A stretch of 64,000 nucleotides of DNA from Strigamia acuminata (lineage: Eukaryota > Arthropoda > Chilopoda > Geophilomorpha > Linotaeniidae): contig OX442317.1 in NCBI GenBank assembly GCA_949358305.1, positions 15,814,491 through 15,878,490 of the forward strand, in the 5' to 3' direction. A program made the position numbers and the translations under genes. The notes beneath the pieces were generated by a model, which was given only the letters and a program-made list of their open reading frames with translations, searched no databases and was not told the origin of the DNA. Every line of letters begins with the position of its first letter. The stretch's first letter is position 1. Shown here in pieces: positions 10,181-20,940 of this stretch.

Positions 10181-13100
10181 CTATTGTTTATTCTTGTCTG
10201 CCATCCTTTTCAGTAGCAACCGAGTGCGCTCAGCATCTTCTTTGCTGTAGAGCTGTGGTGGTTCGGCGCTTGCTTTACTGGCCTTTCTAGCAGGCACACT
10301 AACGTGTGGTGGTTCTCTCACTGCCGAATCTGCTGCGGAACTTGGACCAGGCTGTGTGGGGTCCGCCACCGGTTCCAGGCGCACCATTTCTGCTACTTTC
10401 AAACCTCGCTTCGGCAATCTTGACGGGGGCAAGTTGTGGTAGTTCGCCATTGTAGCCCCCTCCTCATCGCTCTCCTCCCCCGACGACAGGTCCTTGTAGT
10501 TGACCTCGACGTTCCTTGTTGCTCGTGTCCTCGTCCTCTGCGCTACCTCGCGCTCGACTCGGGGTGAAACGATAGCTTGCTGGTCATCAACTGCCGCCGG
10601 GACCGTCGTCGGAACTTGTGGTAACGCTGCGATGAGAGGTAAGGTCGGCTCTACCGCTGGTAGGGCTTGCACTGTTGGCGGGGTGGGCATCACAACTTGC
10701 TCGACACGAGGCATCGCCGCTGCCGCCGCTTGTGGGGTTCCGGGTGGCGACATCGTCGCCGCTTGTGGCATCGCCGCCGTGGGGCTCGCCGCTTGTCGAA
10801 TGACCGGTTGACTCACAGGTGGTGCAGGTAGCAGCTGTTGAACTTGATGAGCCCGACGCAAAAAACGGGTGGGCAGTCGCTCTTCCTCAGCTGGTGCTAC
10901 CTGCGGGATAATATTAACAATTTCCTCACCCGACACCACTCCAGTCTCTCTGCGGCTTATCAGGTGATTCAAATGCCGCACTTGAATACGACCCGTGTCT
11001 GCATCCTTCAAGGCATACACCAACTCGCCACGGCGCTCGGTCACTGTCCCTGCTCTCCAAGGCGGTTTGGTCTCCGGAAAGGAGCGGAACCAGATCAAGT
11101 CGCCAACTGCAAATATCCTGCAACGAGACGCGCTGGTGGGCGCCCCTGTGCCCACTCTTGGGCGGACCAAATCAATATGCGTAAATAATTGGCGCCCCAA
11201 AAAGTTCATCGCTGGGGTGTCATTATTTCTACTTCTGTAATTTGCGTGTTGAAACAGTATAAGTCTCAACAACCTCAATTCCAGGTCCCCTTGGGTGAAT
11301 TTGGCTAGCTTGTCCTTCACCCAGCGGACCGCCTGTTCTGCTGTGCCGTTGGATTGTGGGTGGTACGGGGGGGAGAAGATGTGGTCGATGCCATTCTTGG
11401 CTAAAAATGACGCAAACTCTCTTGACGCGAACTGGGGGCCGTTGTCGCTTACCAACAAATGCGGCAAGCCAAACGAACTAAAAATGCGACGCAAAATTAG
11501 AATCGTCGAGGCGGAGGTGGCTGTCGTGACCGCTCGCGCCTCCACCCATCCTGAAAAGGCATCAACGACCACCAGGACCATCCTCTTCTGAATTGGCCCC
11601 GCATAATCCACGTGCACTCTCGCCCATGGCTCTTCAGCACGCGGCCAAAAGATTGGCACTGCTCTCGGTGGCAAAATCCTGTTCCGCGCGCAAACTGCAC
11701 AGGCCTGAACAAATGTCACTATCTGTGTGGTCATAGCTGGCCACCAAACCACGCTACGCGCGCGCTTTTTCATCGTGACCACTCCGGGGTGCCCCTCATG
11801 CAGCAGACGCAACATCTTCTGGCGCAAGGCGGTCGGCATCACGACGCGATCGCCCCACATTAGCACTCCCGCCACAATGGTCAATTCATAAAACTTCACC
11901 ACGTAGTCTCTCAAACCGTTAATTAACTGGGGGTCCCCGGAGCGCACCGCTGCTACCACACGTGTCAAATCCAAATCAGCGCCCGTTGCCCTCACCACAT
12001 CTGCTGCCAAAAGTAGCTCTTCCCGTTCAAGCTCGACCAGAAATAAAGGCCATTCCTCCGCCTCCTCGCGTGCCACTTCCACCGGAAATCGGCTGAGAGT
12101 GTCGGCGTTCTGGTTCTGCTCTCCTCTTCTGTAGACAAGGCGGTATTCATACGCCGCCAGCATCAGTGCCCAGCGTAGCATTCGCGGACGTATTACCAAT
12201 GGGATAGGGCGATCTGGTCCTAAAATGCCCAACAGCGGCTTGTGATCTGTAAATATAACAAAAGGCCTACCCATTAAGTAAACGTGAAATTTCTTCACCG
12301 CGAACACTACTGCCAAGGCCTCCTTGTCTATCTGCGCGTAGTTAATTTCCGCCTTCGTCAAGGAACGGGACGCGTAAGCGACTGGCAACTCCTGGTCGTT
12401 CTGTCCAATATGGGCTAGCACCGCCCCTACTCCAAAGGGCGACGCATCAGTCGCGACGGACAACGGCCGCTGCAAGTCGTAAAACGTCAAAATCGGGGCC
12501 GTGGTCAAGGCTCTCTTGATGGCGTCGAAGGCCTCCTGCCTACGACGGTTCCAACTCCAAATGGCATCTGTGCACAGCAACTCATACAATGGTGCTGCGA
12601 AATCTGCCAACTTGTGCACAAAAACTGCATAAAAAGCAACCATCCCCAGGAAGGTGCGGAGTTGTTTCACGTCGGCCGGGGGTGGAATAGCGACCACGGC
12701 TTCAATCTTTGATGTTATCGGTTGAACTCCTCTCTCGCTCACTGTAAACCCTAAAAAGTCTAATTTAAGTTTACAAAATAAGCATTTCTCCAACGCAAGT
12801 CGTAAGCCCTTGGACGCCAATCGCTTGAAAACTTCCTCCAAAACTTCAAAATGTTCTTCAAGCGTCCAGGTGGCTATTAAAATGTCGTCTAAATAAATGA
12901 AAATTCGGACAACACCATCTAAAACCATCACAATTATGCGTTGAAACCTCCCCGCTGAAGGCATAGTCCCAAATGGCAGGCGGGTCACTGCCATCACGCC
13001 CTTCTCCGTGTTGACCGCGGCTATCTCCGCCGACCGGGTCGACAACGGAATTTGCTGGTAGGCGTGTCGCATATCCAGCAAACTAAAGAATCTAGCCCGC

Positions 13101-14989
13101 CCAATCGACGCGAGCAACTCAGAAATTTTTGGTAATGGGTAGGGGTCGGGTTGGAGACTGGCGTTGACCGTCGAGCGGTAATCACCGCAGAGTCGGACAC
13201 TCCTGTCCTTCTTCACCACCGTTACCAACGGGGTGGCCCACTCCGCGAACTGCATCGGTCGAAAAACTCCCTCAGCGACCAAACGGTCAATTTCCCTCGT
13301 AACGGCCGGTCTAAGGGGCAGTGGGACAGGCCTGGGTCGAAAAAACTTTGGTACGGCATCCGTACGCAGCACCAAATCCACCGGACTACCTGTATACGTG
13401 CCCAAACCCTTCTTGAACACTCCCTGGTACCGCCTCAATAATGCCTTTAATCTGGGGTCAGACTGGCTCCCGGGGCGGCCAGTGGTCAACTGCTCCACCA
13501 CAACGCCCCCTGGCTCTCCAACACTGTCCAATAACCCCACTCGAGCTGTCCCGTACACATTTGGCGTAAGAGCGTTGGAAATTGTTTGCCACCCAAAAAG
13601 TGACACTAAGTCTCGCCCCACCAAACTGGGGCCCAATTTCCCCACAATTATAAATTTGACAAACTTGAGTTTTCCTGCAATCAGTAAATGAACTTGCACG
13701 GCTCCCAACACCTCCACCGGTTGGCGTTGATAGGCGTACAACCTCGTAGCGGTCACTCTGATGTCCTGCATGGCGATCAACCCCCTCGACAGCAGCATAT
13801 TACAATCATTCACGTTCAGTATGGATAACTCACTTCCAGTATCCAAAAGTAAATCAAAATCCAACGTGTTTACTTGTGCATGAACCATCAAGGGTGGCGG
13901 ACGCCTGCTGGAGCTATTTAACTGGAACAACGCAAAGTCTTCCTCTTCTTGTTCCTGCAATGTGTTGACGGGAACACGACGTTGGCGCCAGTTTTCCTCC
14001 GGCGCGCCACCCGCGCTCGCGCCATCGACATCCGTTGGAAATGAAGGCACCGCACAGCCTTGATCCGCCTCGCCAGTCCTCCTGACCCAGTCTCCTCGAA
14101 GTCTGCCAGTTGCCTTCTGCAATGGTGCACCCGATGGTCCGAAAAGCGGGTCGTACGGGCAATCTTTGACGAAGTGCGGCCCCCCGCACCGAAAACACTG
14201 TACCGGCGTGCCGTCGCGCTTGAAAGGTCGGCCCGCCTGTGCTCTCGTTGACTCTTGGCGCCCGCGCCAAGGTCGCTGGAAACCGCTGCCTCGTCCGCCC
14301 ATCGCTGCTGGTGAACCCGCCGGTCTTTGTGGCATGAACGCTCGTCCGCGCCCTCGCTGGCCATTTCGCCGAAAATCCGCAGTGGTCTGCAGTACCGCTG
14401 CAGACGTCGACGGGGTGCTGTCGGATTCGACCACTGGCAGAGCCTCTTCCTTCCCCTCGGCTGCCATATGGGCCATCTCGTGGGCCACCGCTCTTTTAGT
14501 GACCTCAAGGACTGACAATGGCATATTTAAAAGGATTTCACGTACCAAAACCGGATTTTTGGCTCCGCGGACCACTTGTTCTACAATCGCGTTGTCCATC
14601 TCGTCTTTCGTCAGGAAATTGCACCGCTGTGCCATCACTCTTAAATCTGCAATATATGTGTCCACTGACTCGCCAGGTTTCCTTTTCTTTGCTCCAAAAT
14701 GCTGACGTGCCATGTAGGGAGTGTCAACCGTTTTGAAATGCAAATCCACCGCTGCAATCAAAACGTCCAAATCCATGTTTGCCACCTCCTTCGGGTGTAC
14801 CAAACGTTTGATTTTGTCGTACATGGGAGTCCCGACAGATGTCAAAAGTAAAGCTACCTGCTTATCCTTATCTACACTATTTAATGACACAAACAACACA
14901 AACGTTTCCTTCCATGTCAACCATTCTTGCCAAGTTGTGCCTTTAAATGTCGGGAGGTTTCCTAACATTGGTTGCGCCGCCTGCGCCAT
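10181..14989 (-). CDS. gag-pol: Gyp-C copy 1 Gag-Pol polyprotein, intact, 1602 aa
   Basis: A Ty3/gypsy Gag-Pol in one frame from MAQAAQPMLGNL to MADKNKQ. It has the Gyp-B order with residue numbers shifted by about +3: zinc knuckle CFRCGGPHFVKDC near 265, protease LLDTGSE near 381, YLDD near 699, RNase H TDAS and FTDHKPLL, and integrase Asp1128, Asp1182, Glu1218. The tail has Gyp-C-specific Ala/Pro/Thr-rich repeats (PQAA). Roughly a dozen residues differ from the copy at 39092-43900; one lies in reverse transcriptase, where this copy has KKDRSV and every other copy has KKDGSV or KKDGGV. The frame is complete, but a 5.5-kb copia now lies between promoter and start codon, so normal expression is unlikely. 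Confidence 0.92.
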   Translation of the reverse strand: MAQAAQPMLGNLPTFKGTTWQEWLTWKETFVLFVSLNSVDKDKQVALLLTSVGTPMYDKIKRLVHPKEVANMDLDVLIAAVDLHFKTVDTPYMARQHFGAKKRKPGESVDTYIADLRVMAQRCNFLTKDEMDNAIVEQVVRGAKNPVLVREILLNMPLSVLEVTKRAVAHEMAHMAAEGKEEALPVVESDSTPSTSAAVLQTTADFRRNGQRGRGRAFMPQRPAGSPAAMGGRGSGFQRPWRGRQESTRAQAGRPFKRDGTPVQCFRCGGPHFVKDCPYDPLFGPSGAPLQKATGRLRGDWVRRTGEADQGCAVPSFPTDVDGASAGGAPEENWRQRRVPVNTLQEQEEEDFALFQLNSSSRRPPPLMVHAQVNTLDFDLLLDTGSELSILNVNDCNMLLSRGLIAMQDIRVTATRLYAYQRQPVEVLGAVQVHLLIAGKLKFVKFIIVGKLGPSLVGRDLVSLFGWQTISNALTPNVYGTARVGLLDSVGEPGGVVVEQLTTGRPGSQSDPRLKALLRRYQGVFKKGLGTYTGSPVDLVLRTDAVPKFFRPRPVPLPLRPAVTREIDRLVAEGVFRPMQFAEWATPLVTVVKKDRSVRLCGDYRSTVNASLQPDPYPLPKISELLASIGRARFFSLLDMRHAYQQIPLSTRSAEIAAVNTEKGVMAVTRLPFGTMPSAGRFQRIIVMVLDGVVRIFIYLDDILIATWTLEEHFEVLEEVFKRLASKGLRLALEKCLFCKLKLDFLGFTVSERGVQPITSKIEAVVAIPPPADVKQLRTFLGMVAFYAVFVHKLADFAAPLYELLCTDAIWSWNRRRQEAFDAIKRALTTAPILTFYDLQRPLSVATDASPFGVGAVLAHIGQNDQELPVAYASRSLTKAEINYAQIDKEALAVVFAVKKFHVYLMGRPFVIFTDHKPLLGILGPDRPIPLVIRPRMLRWALMLAAYEYRLVYRRGEQNQNADTLSRFPVEVAREEAEEWPLFLVELEREELLLAADVVRATGADLDLTRVVAAVRSGDPQLINGLRDYVVKFYELTIVAGVLMWGDRVVMPTALRQKMLRLLHEGHPGVVTMKKRARSVVWWPAMTTQIVTFVQACAVCARNRILPPRAVPIFWPRAEEPWARVHVDYAGPIQKRMVLVVVDAFSGWVEARAVTTATSASTILILRRIFSSFGLPHLLVSDNGPQFASREFASFLAKNGIDHIFSPPYHPQSNGTAEQAVRWVKDKLAKFTQGDLELRLLRLILFQHANYRSRNNDTPAMNFLGRQLFTHIDLVRPRVGTGAPTSASRCRIFAVGDLIWFRSFPETKPPWRAGTVTERRGELVYALKDADTGRIQVRHLNHLISRRETGVVSGEEIVNIIPQVAPAEEERLPTRFLRRAHQVQQLLPAPPVSQPVIRQAASPTAAMPQAATMSPPGTPQAAAAAMPRVEQVVMPTPPTVQALPAVEPTLPLIAALPQVPTTVPAAVDDQQAIVSPRVEREVAQRTRTRATRNVEVNYKDLSSGEESDEEGATMANYHNLPPSRLPKRGLKVAEMVRLEPVADPTQPGPSSAADSAVREPPHVSVPARKASKASAEPPQLYSKEDAERTRLLLKRMADKNKQ

Positions 14990-15107
14990 TCGAATCAGGC
15001 TTCGCCACGCGGCTTCTCTTCAAAAATCGATTCGAGCAGCCGTTCTTCGTGCCGCCTTCACTCGACACGCCGGGTACAAACCGCAACACGTCGCCGTATG
15101 TACCGTG
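14990..15107 (-). other. Gyp-C copy 1 leader, part next to gag
   Basis: The proximal part of the leader, ending with the target duplicate CCGTG (15103-15107) at the Cop-1 junction. The rest of the leader resumes at 20619. The uninterrupted equivalent lies just upstream of 39092. Confidence 0.8.
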
Positions 15108-15656
15108 TGTTGGTCAAAAGACCATTTTGTATCGATGAATATATTTGTTATTTCCTAGATTTCCCTTTGTGTTTAGGTATACAGCGTATCTTTGTTATTA
15201 TTTAATTGATTTCGATGTTACTATTCGTTTTGCGCTGTCCCGTATGTAATTCCATACTCCTGTATCCTTTAGACTATGATTTGTTCTGTTAGCGAATGAT
15301 TTGTTCACACCTAATGTTAATTTTCGGCACCAGAGTGCCACTGTCACTGTATCCATAAATCCAACATGGCTGCCTGTGTACAACCATGCTTTTCCTCATC
15401 CAGATAAGAAATGGATTCGTTTGTAAGTTGCTTTATTGTTTTCATTAAACGTTTTATACTTTTAGCATATGTTTAGTTGTTTCCCACTGCATATAAGCAC
15501 TTTAAAGTGCGGCAGTCAGGTTAATTCCGATATCGCCGTCTGGTTAATTCCGATATCGCCGTCATTTTCGTGCGTACGTGTAGTGCGCCGCCATTGTGCT
15601 TTGCTAAGCACGCTTCCACGTGTTTTACACACACATTTGCGCACTCCTCTGCTACA
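15108..15656 (+). repeat. Cop-1 5' LTR (549 bp)
   Basis: It runs TGTTGGTCAAAAG to CCTCTGCTACA. It starts with a small hairpin, TGGTC/GACCA, and contains a likely TATA region (GCATATAAGC near 15490), a palindrome GCACTTTAAAGTGC, and a direct repeat of GTTAATTCCGATATCGCCGTC at about 15520-15562. The last bases mimic the 3' end of the primer tRNA. Confidence 0.93.
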
Positions 15657-15657
15657 T

Positions 15658-15675
15658 TGGTAGCAGAGGGTGGTT
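15658..15675 (+). other. Cop-1 primer-binding site, initiator tRNA-Met
   Basis: TGGTAGCAGAGGGTGGTT starts two bases after the LTR end and matches the complement of an animal initiator tRNA-Met 3' end at 17 of 18 positions as I recall that sequence. Confidence 0.85.
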
Positions 15676-16680
15676 TGCTATTAAATTAGCAACATTCTCG
15701 GCTAATTATCGACGTAAAATTCGCAAAATTTGCGAATTTGCGCCGAACTTGTTATTTTCAGATTTTTCAACCATTTTTCGACCCGAAAACGTCTGCACGA
15801 CGTTCTCGCTGCTGTCTGAGACGTTCAACCGACGTTTAGGACCATTCACGACGTCGATCTCACCATTTTCGAATTTAATTTTGCCAGAAATTGTGCGGGA
15901 TTCGCAAATTTCTAGGCAAATATTGTATTTTTCAGTTTTCACAGATTTTCAACGTTTCACCACAGCCAAGGCTGTTTTTCCAGCAATTCTTCAGTTAATG
16001 TCGTCCGAAACCACGCGGGATTCGCGGATTTCGAGACGAATTATTTTCTTTTTCAGATTTCGCGACTTTTTCGAAATCCGACACCGTTTAGCGAAGTGCG
16101 ACGGTTCCAACGAGAACCCAATACTCGATTATTGGCGGCTTAGTTCCCCGGTGAACGGTCGTAATCTGCGATCTATCAAGAGGAAGAAGAGCCTCGAATT
16201 TTTCGAGAAGAATTCGGACATTAACGTCCGAATTGCGTTTTCTCCGGCTTTTCGAGAAAGCCGAGCCGCGCCTTCATTCGCGCGAGGATCGCAACCGCGA
16301 TCGATTCACCTATTTCTCCTTTTTCGAAATACCATTGTTAACTTTAAGATAAATTTAAGGCTTTTGGGGGTTCCTTTAGAATCGTGTTTGCTCTTCGATC
16401 GAGTCCGATCACGCTTACACGTATTCTCCGGTTGTGCTTGTTGCGGTACAAGTGAGGTTTCCCGCGGCTCCAGGAAGCCGATCGGACCCTTTCAGACTGG
16501 CAACCGGAGGTTATTTGATTCCTTCAGAAGGAATTGCCCAATTTGTGGTTTTTCGCCTCGAACACCGAGGGAACCGTGCAGTGCAGTGCTCCGAATAGTG
16601 AATCGTGCTCCGATTTTGCGCCACTCTCTGAGCCTGTGTGATTTTCGCGTTGTGTTACGCTCTTCGCGAACCGATCTACG
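15676..16680 (+). other. Cop-1 leader with repeated motifs and a long open frame
   Basis: About 1 kb between the primer site and gag. Three copies of a motif made of GCGGGATTCGC-like sequence followed by a T-rich run and CAG occur, with CAG at 15759, 15933 and 16054. One plus frame is open from the LTR (about 15620) to 16711, 363 codons, overlapping the gag start. Its translation contains a visible internal repeat, RDSQISRQILYFSVFTDF then RDSRISRRIIFFFRFRDF. The first ATG in that frame is only at 15998. Whether it is translated is unknown. Confidence 0.55.
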
Positions 16681-19600
16681 ATGCAGAAAGCGTCCAACTC
16701 GAACAGTTTAATTCCGGTTCTCGGTGTCGACAATTATGAACAATGGCGATTGTCGATGCAATTTCTTTTGAAATCGGAAGGGCTCTGGAGGCACGTGACG
16801 GAGGTCAAGGAAGCGGAACATATTGCCACGTTAACGCCCAAAGAATTGGATAGATTCATGATCAAAAAGGATAAAGCGTTAGGTCACATCTATATTCATG
16901 TGAGCCCCGCCAAGCGCACTGTTTTGGAAACCTGTAACACGCCAAAGGAGGCGTGGGACAAGTTGGCGAAAACATACGCGCCCAGCTCTAGAGCCCGTCA
17001 AGCGGCGATGCGCTGGGAGTTTCTCAGCCTCCAGCTCCAACCTGGCGAGGATATGCCGGATTTCATTGCCCGTGTCGACAATTACGTGCGGCAATTAAGC
17101 GATGTCAACGAGATTATTAGCCCGGTTCACCACGCGTACCAGTATCTGAAGTGTCTGCCGCCCGAATATGCTCAGGCGACCTTCGCAATATACCATTGGC
17201 CGGATCCTCAATTCACGCCGAAGGATGTTGCCGAACAATTGATTTCCGAGCACATGCGGCTCAAATCCATCGGATTAATTGGAACGAGCCAATCATCAGC
17301 TCACGCGTCTATGAAGGGACAATTCCGACCCCGAAATAAATCCGGACCTCGTGATATCTCGACAGTGAAGTGTTTTAATTGCGACCAGCTCGGACATTAC
17401 GCGAACCGATGTCCACGTCCGCCCCGTCAACAACAGGGACAACCTACGGTTTCACTCCAACGTAATTCTCGGAGCAAGAGTCGCCGGCGCAACAAGAACG
17501 CTGCTGCGAAGACCAACAACGCGCGTCCCCGAGAAAGCTCGCATCCACACCGAGAGGGGACATATTTTGTTAATGCGCCGCAGGTTATCCAACGTCCAGT
17601 CGCTCATTTTATGCAATCCAATGAGTGGATTCTGGATTGCGGCGCTACAGATCACGTATCTCACGTGCGTGCCGGTTTCACCGAGTTCACCGATGTCATT
17701 CCATTCGACATCGAGTTGGGACAGGGAAAGTCCCAAGTCACGGGCAAAGGAATGGTTCGTTTGTTAATGGCCATCGACAAGACCCGCTGCACCGTGAATT
17801 TGACCAATGTTCTTTACGCGCCGAATTTCGAGGCAAACTTGATTTCGGTTTCGAAGATAGACAAGGCGCGACATCACATCCACATTTTCAATAGTGAGAT
17901 ACATGTTTACGAATCGGACATTCGCAACCCTCTTATCCGTGCAAAGGAGAGAGGAGGTCTTTATTATGTGGACGGTTTGTGTACGAATCCGACATTTGCG
18001 ACAACGGTTTCTCCCACTGTACAACCGACTCCAACGTTACCGCCGCAAATGTACGTGACAACAGAAGAGGATTTTATCAAAATTCCCAAACCGAAAAAGG
18101 GAAAAGGACAGCAAAGAGAAATTACGGATTTTCGGATTGAAATGCCGCTAGTTGAACCCGTGAAGCAAATTCCCGTCCAACAAGCTCACATTCCAACCAA
18201 TCCGATTCCTCCTCCTATCCCTACTCAAATCCACAACGATTTGACCATCCCTCCTTCCTATGCGAGTGCCCTACAGTCAATCCCAACGGCAACTCCTATT
18301 GCAATTCCAAATGCAAATTCCTTTCCTCCCCTCGGCAACCCGTCTCAACCGAAAAAGAAGGTCATCGCCAATCCAGCCTCCGTCAAGGATGCCACCGGCT
18401 TATGGCATAGCCGTCTTGGCCACCTTCATACGAATGGAATGAAGCTGTTGGCCGCAAACGACCAAGTTTACGGAATGTCACCAGGGGAAGTGAGCAGGGA
18501 ATTGGCCTGCAACGACTGCAGAATAGCCAAATCGACAAAAGCTTCTCATAAGCCTGATCCGAATCCCTCGACTACGAAGCCTTTGGACCTTCTCCACATG
18601 GATATTTGGGGGCCAGCCCCAGTTCCATCGTTTGGAGGAGCACGTTTCGTCCTTACCGTCATTGACGACGCAACGCGCTATTGCTGGATTATACCGCTAG
18701 CCCAGAAATTGCAGGTTTTCGCAACCTTTAAGGACTTCGTCGCTCGAGTTGAGAGAATCCAGGACACGCAAATAAAAGCAATTCGGACTGATCGAGGCGG
18801 AGAGTTTATGTCAAACGAGTTTCTCCGATATCTACAAGACAAGGGCATCCAAGGTCAACGGACAAATCCGTCGTCGCCACAGATGAATGGCACGGCCGAG
18901 CGCATAAACAGGACAATGGCCGACAACTTTCGTGCCGTCTTATCCGAAACCAAGTTGCCGGAGGCGCTCTGGGGCGAGCTCTCGGTCACGTTTGCCTACA
19001 TCAAGAATCGGAGCCCTCATTCTCGACTTAATAATCAGGTCCCGTACATCCTGTGGCGACAGAGAGCCCTTTCGTTACGACATTTACGAAAAGTCGGTTC
19101 CAAGTGCTGGGTGCACTACACCGCACCAGGCCGCAAGAAGCTGGATCCGCGGGCCTGGGAGGGATATTTAGTCGGCTACGCTTCAGGGACCCGTGGATAC
19201 AGAATTTGGAACCCAAGTGACAACAAAGTCTACAAATCTATTCACGTTAAGATCGATGAGCGGCAGTCGTATCGGAAATCCATCAAAATTTCGACGCAGC
19301 AGCCGCAACAATCGTTTACTGGTCCCGGACAGCAAACCGTTACATTTGATGATAACCTACATTACCATCAGTGGCCGAAGAGATCTGATTCCGAGGCGTC
19401 AGAACATTCTGCGAACGATTCCGAACGTGTGTCGACGGCATCTGCTTCGATGCACACGCCTCTGGCTTTTCCGCACATCCACATACCACCACCGACAACT
19501 CCGGAACGGGCATTGCTGGATTTATGTGCGACATTACCTCCAGGTCCTGCGTCTCTTCGTCAATCACATCACATTTCGTACGAAGAAGAACGTGGCACCG

Positions 19601-19860
19601 AATTCCCGATTCTCAATCGTCTATCCCGACCTATCGTGTATTCCGACGCCCTGGCCTCGATTCAATTCACATCTAATGATATCGAGAACGCGAAGACGAA
19701 GCATATTCGCGTGAAGTTTCACTGGCTCAGGGAGTGGTTTACTGCGGGAGTCTTCGATCTTCGAAAGGTAGCCGGCGAAGCTAATACCGCCGACATATTC
19801 ACAAAGTGGCTATCTTCGGAACGTTTACGATCATTGATTTCGAAGATCTTCCGGGCATAA
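16681..19860 (+). pseudogene. Cop-1 Gag-PR-IN-(RNase H remnant) polyprotein, RT deleted in frame, 1059 aa
   Basis: Ty1/copia polyprotein, order Gag-PR-IN. It has copia Gag with CCHC knuckle CFNCDQLGHYANRC at residues 231-244; protease WILDCGATDH with catalytic Asp319; integrase HHCC domain (HSRLGHLH ... CNDC); catalytic Asp641, Asp704 and Glu740 (D-62-D-35-E); and the copia GKGMV/NFEANLISVSK segment. After integrase, about 1.5-1.6 kb present in Cop-2 is absent: all reverse transcriptase and most of RNase H. The frame then continues into the RNase H end (SRPIVYSDALASIQF ... KTKHIRVKFHW) and stops normally. Start MQKASNSNSLIPVLGVDNYEQW matches Cop-2. The break removes the enzyme but not the reading frame, which suggests Gag, protease and integrase could still be made. 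Confidence 0.9.
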
Positions 19861-19903
19861 ACTTATCGTGACATTCCTAGTTTCTTTTCACCCGACTTCG
19901 AGG

Positions 19904-19972
19904 ATCATCGGGTTTCTGTGGGAATACCGAGCTTAGTTAAGTGATAACCACGACAGTACCCGGCCCGATGAT
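19904..19972 (+). promoter_or_regulatory. Cop-1 3' UTR stem-loop, conserved with Cop-2
   Basis: Arms ATCATCGGG (19904-19912) and CCCGATGAT (19964-19972) form nine perfect pairs around a 51-base loop holding GAGCTTAGTTAAGTGAT and AGTACCCG, both shared with Cop-2. Cop-2 has the same structure with different paired bases. Function unknown; packaging, export or dimer formation are guesses. The rest of 19861-20069 is 3' UTR. Confidence 0.7.
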
Positions 19973-20057
19973 TCGACTTTATTATTTTTATTTCTCAATG
20001 ATTATCAACTGTAATTCCAGTTCACGTTCATCTTGTCCCCTGATAAATATTTCCATT

Positions 20058-20069
20058 GAAGAGGGGATT
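20058..20069 (+). other. Cop-1 polypurine tract
   Basis: GAAGAGGGGATT directly precedes the 3' LTR. AGGGGA within it (20062-20067) is complementary to TCCCCT at 20036-20041, so the tract could fold into a small hairpin. Confidence 0.8.
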
Positions 20070-20618
20070 TGTTGGTCAAAAGACCATTTTGTATCGATGA
20101 ATATATTTGTTATTTCCTAGATTTCCCTTTGTGTTTAGGTATACAGCGTATCTTTGTTATTATTTAATTGATTTCGATGTTACTATTCGTTTTGCGCTGT
20201 CCCGTATGTAATTCCATACTCCTGTATCCTTTAGACTATGATTTGTTCTGTTAGCGAATGATTTGTTCACACCTAATGTTAATTTTCGGCACCAGAGTGC
20301 CACTGTCACTGTATCCATAAATCCAACATGGCTGCCTGTGTACAACCATGCTTTTCCTCATCCAGATAAGAAATGGATTCGTTTGTAAGTTGCTTTATTG
20401 TTTTCATTAAACGTTTTATACTTTTAGCATATGTTTAGTTGTTTCCCACTGCATATAAGCACTTTAAAGTGCGGCAGTCAGGTTAATTCCGATATCGCCG
20501 TCTGGTTAATTCCGATATCGCCGTCATTTTCGTGCGTACATGTAGTGCGCCGCCATTGTGCTTTGCTAAGCACGCTTCCACGTGTTTTACACACACATTT
20601 GCGCACTCCTCTGCTACA
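20070..20618 (+). repeat. Cop-1 3' LTR (549 bp)
   Basis: Same length as the 5' LTR and one base different by eye. It is followed by the target duplicate CCGTG and the rest of the Gyp-C leader. Confidence 0.93.
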
Positions 20619-20940
20619 CCGTGTACAACGTTCTCGTGGCCGCAACTCTCCAGTCGGCCTCTCTGTCGTCGCGTGACTCGCCTTCGAAAATCACGATCGT
20701 CGCAGCTTTTTCTTCCCAATTCTCGTCCAGGCAACACCCGGCGCGGCTCGCAGCTCGCTGCTGTGCCCACTGTGGCAACTGTCGTCGCTTGTCAGCCGAG
20801 TTCTCTCTCGAACGCGTCGCCGACTCAAAAAACGGCCCAAAAACGGCCAAAAACGGACCAAACTCACAGTTGGGAGAATGTCACCCCCCACTCTCTTTGC
20901 TCAGTTAACGTGGCGCTCGTCCCGACATCGTGGATACCAC
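20619..20940 (-). other. Gyp-C copy 1 leader, distal part, and primer-binding site
   Basis: The distal part of the minus-strand leader. The primer-binding site TGGTATCCACGAT (minus) is at 20927-20939, one base from the LTR. No gene is seen here. Confidence 0.8.

Larger units (their letters stand above)
15108..20618 (+). mobile_element. Cop-1, Ty1/copia retrotransposon lacking reverse transcriptase
   Basis: Two 549-bp LTRs with one difference seen (ACGTG versus ACATG in the GTGCGTAC tract) bound a 5511-bp copia element inserted in the leader of Gyp-C copy 1. The 5-bp duplicate is CCGTG (15103-15107 and 20619-20623); the empty site is present in the second Gyp-C copy. It has an initiator tRNA-Met primer site, a 1-kb leader, a long frame for Gag, protease, integrase and an RNase H remnant, a structured 3' UTR and a polypurine tract. 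Reverse transcriptase is missing, so it must depend on another element such as Cop-2. Confidence 0.95.
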
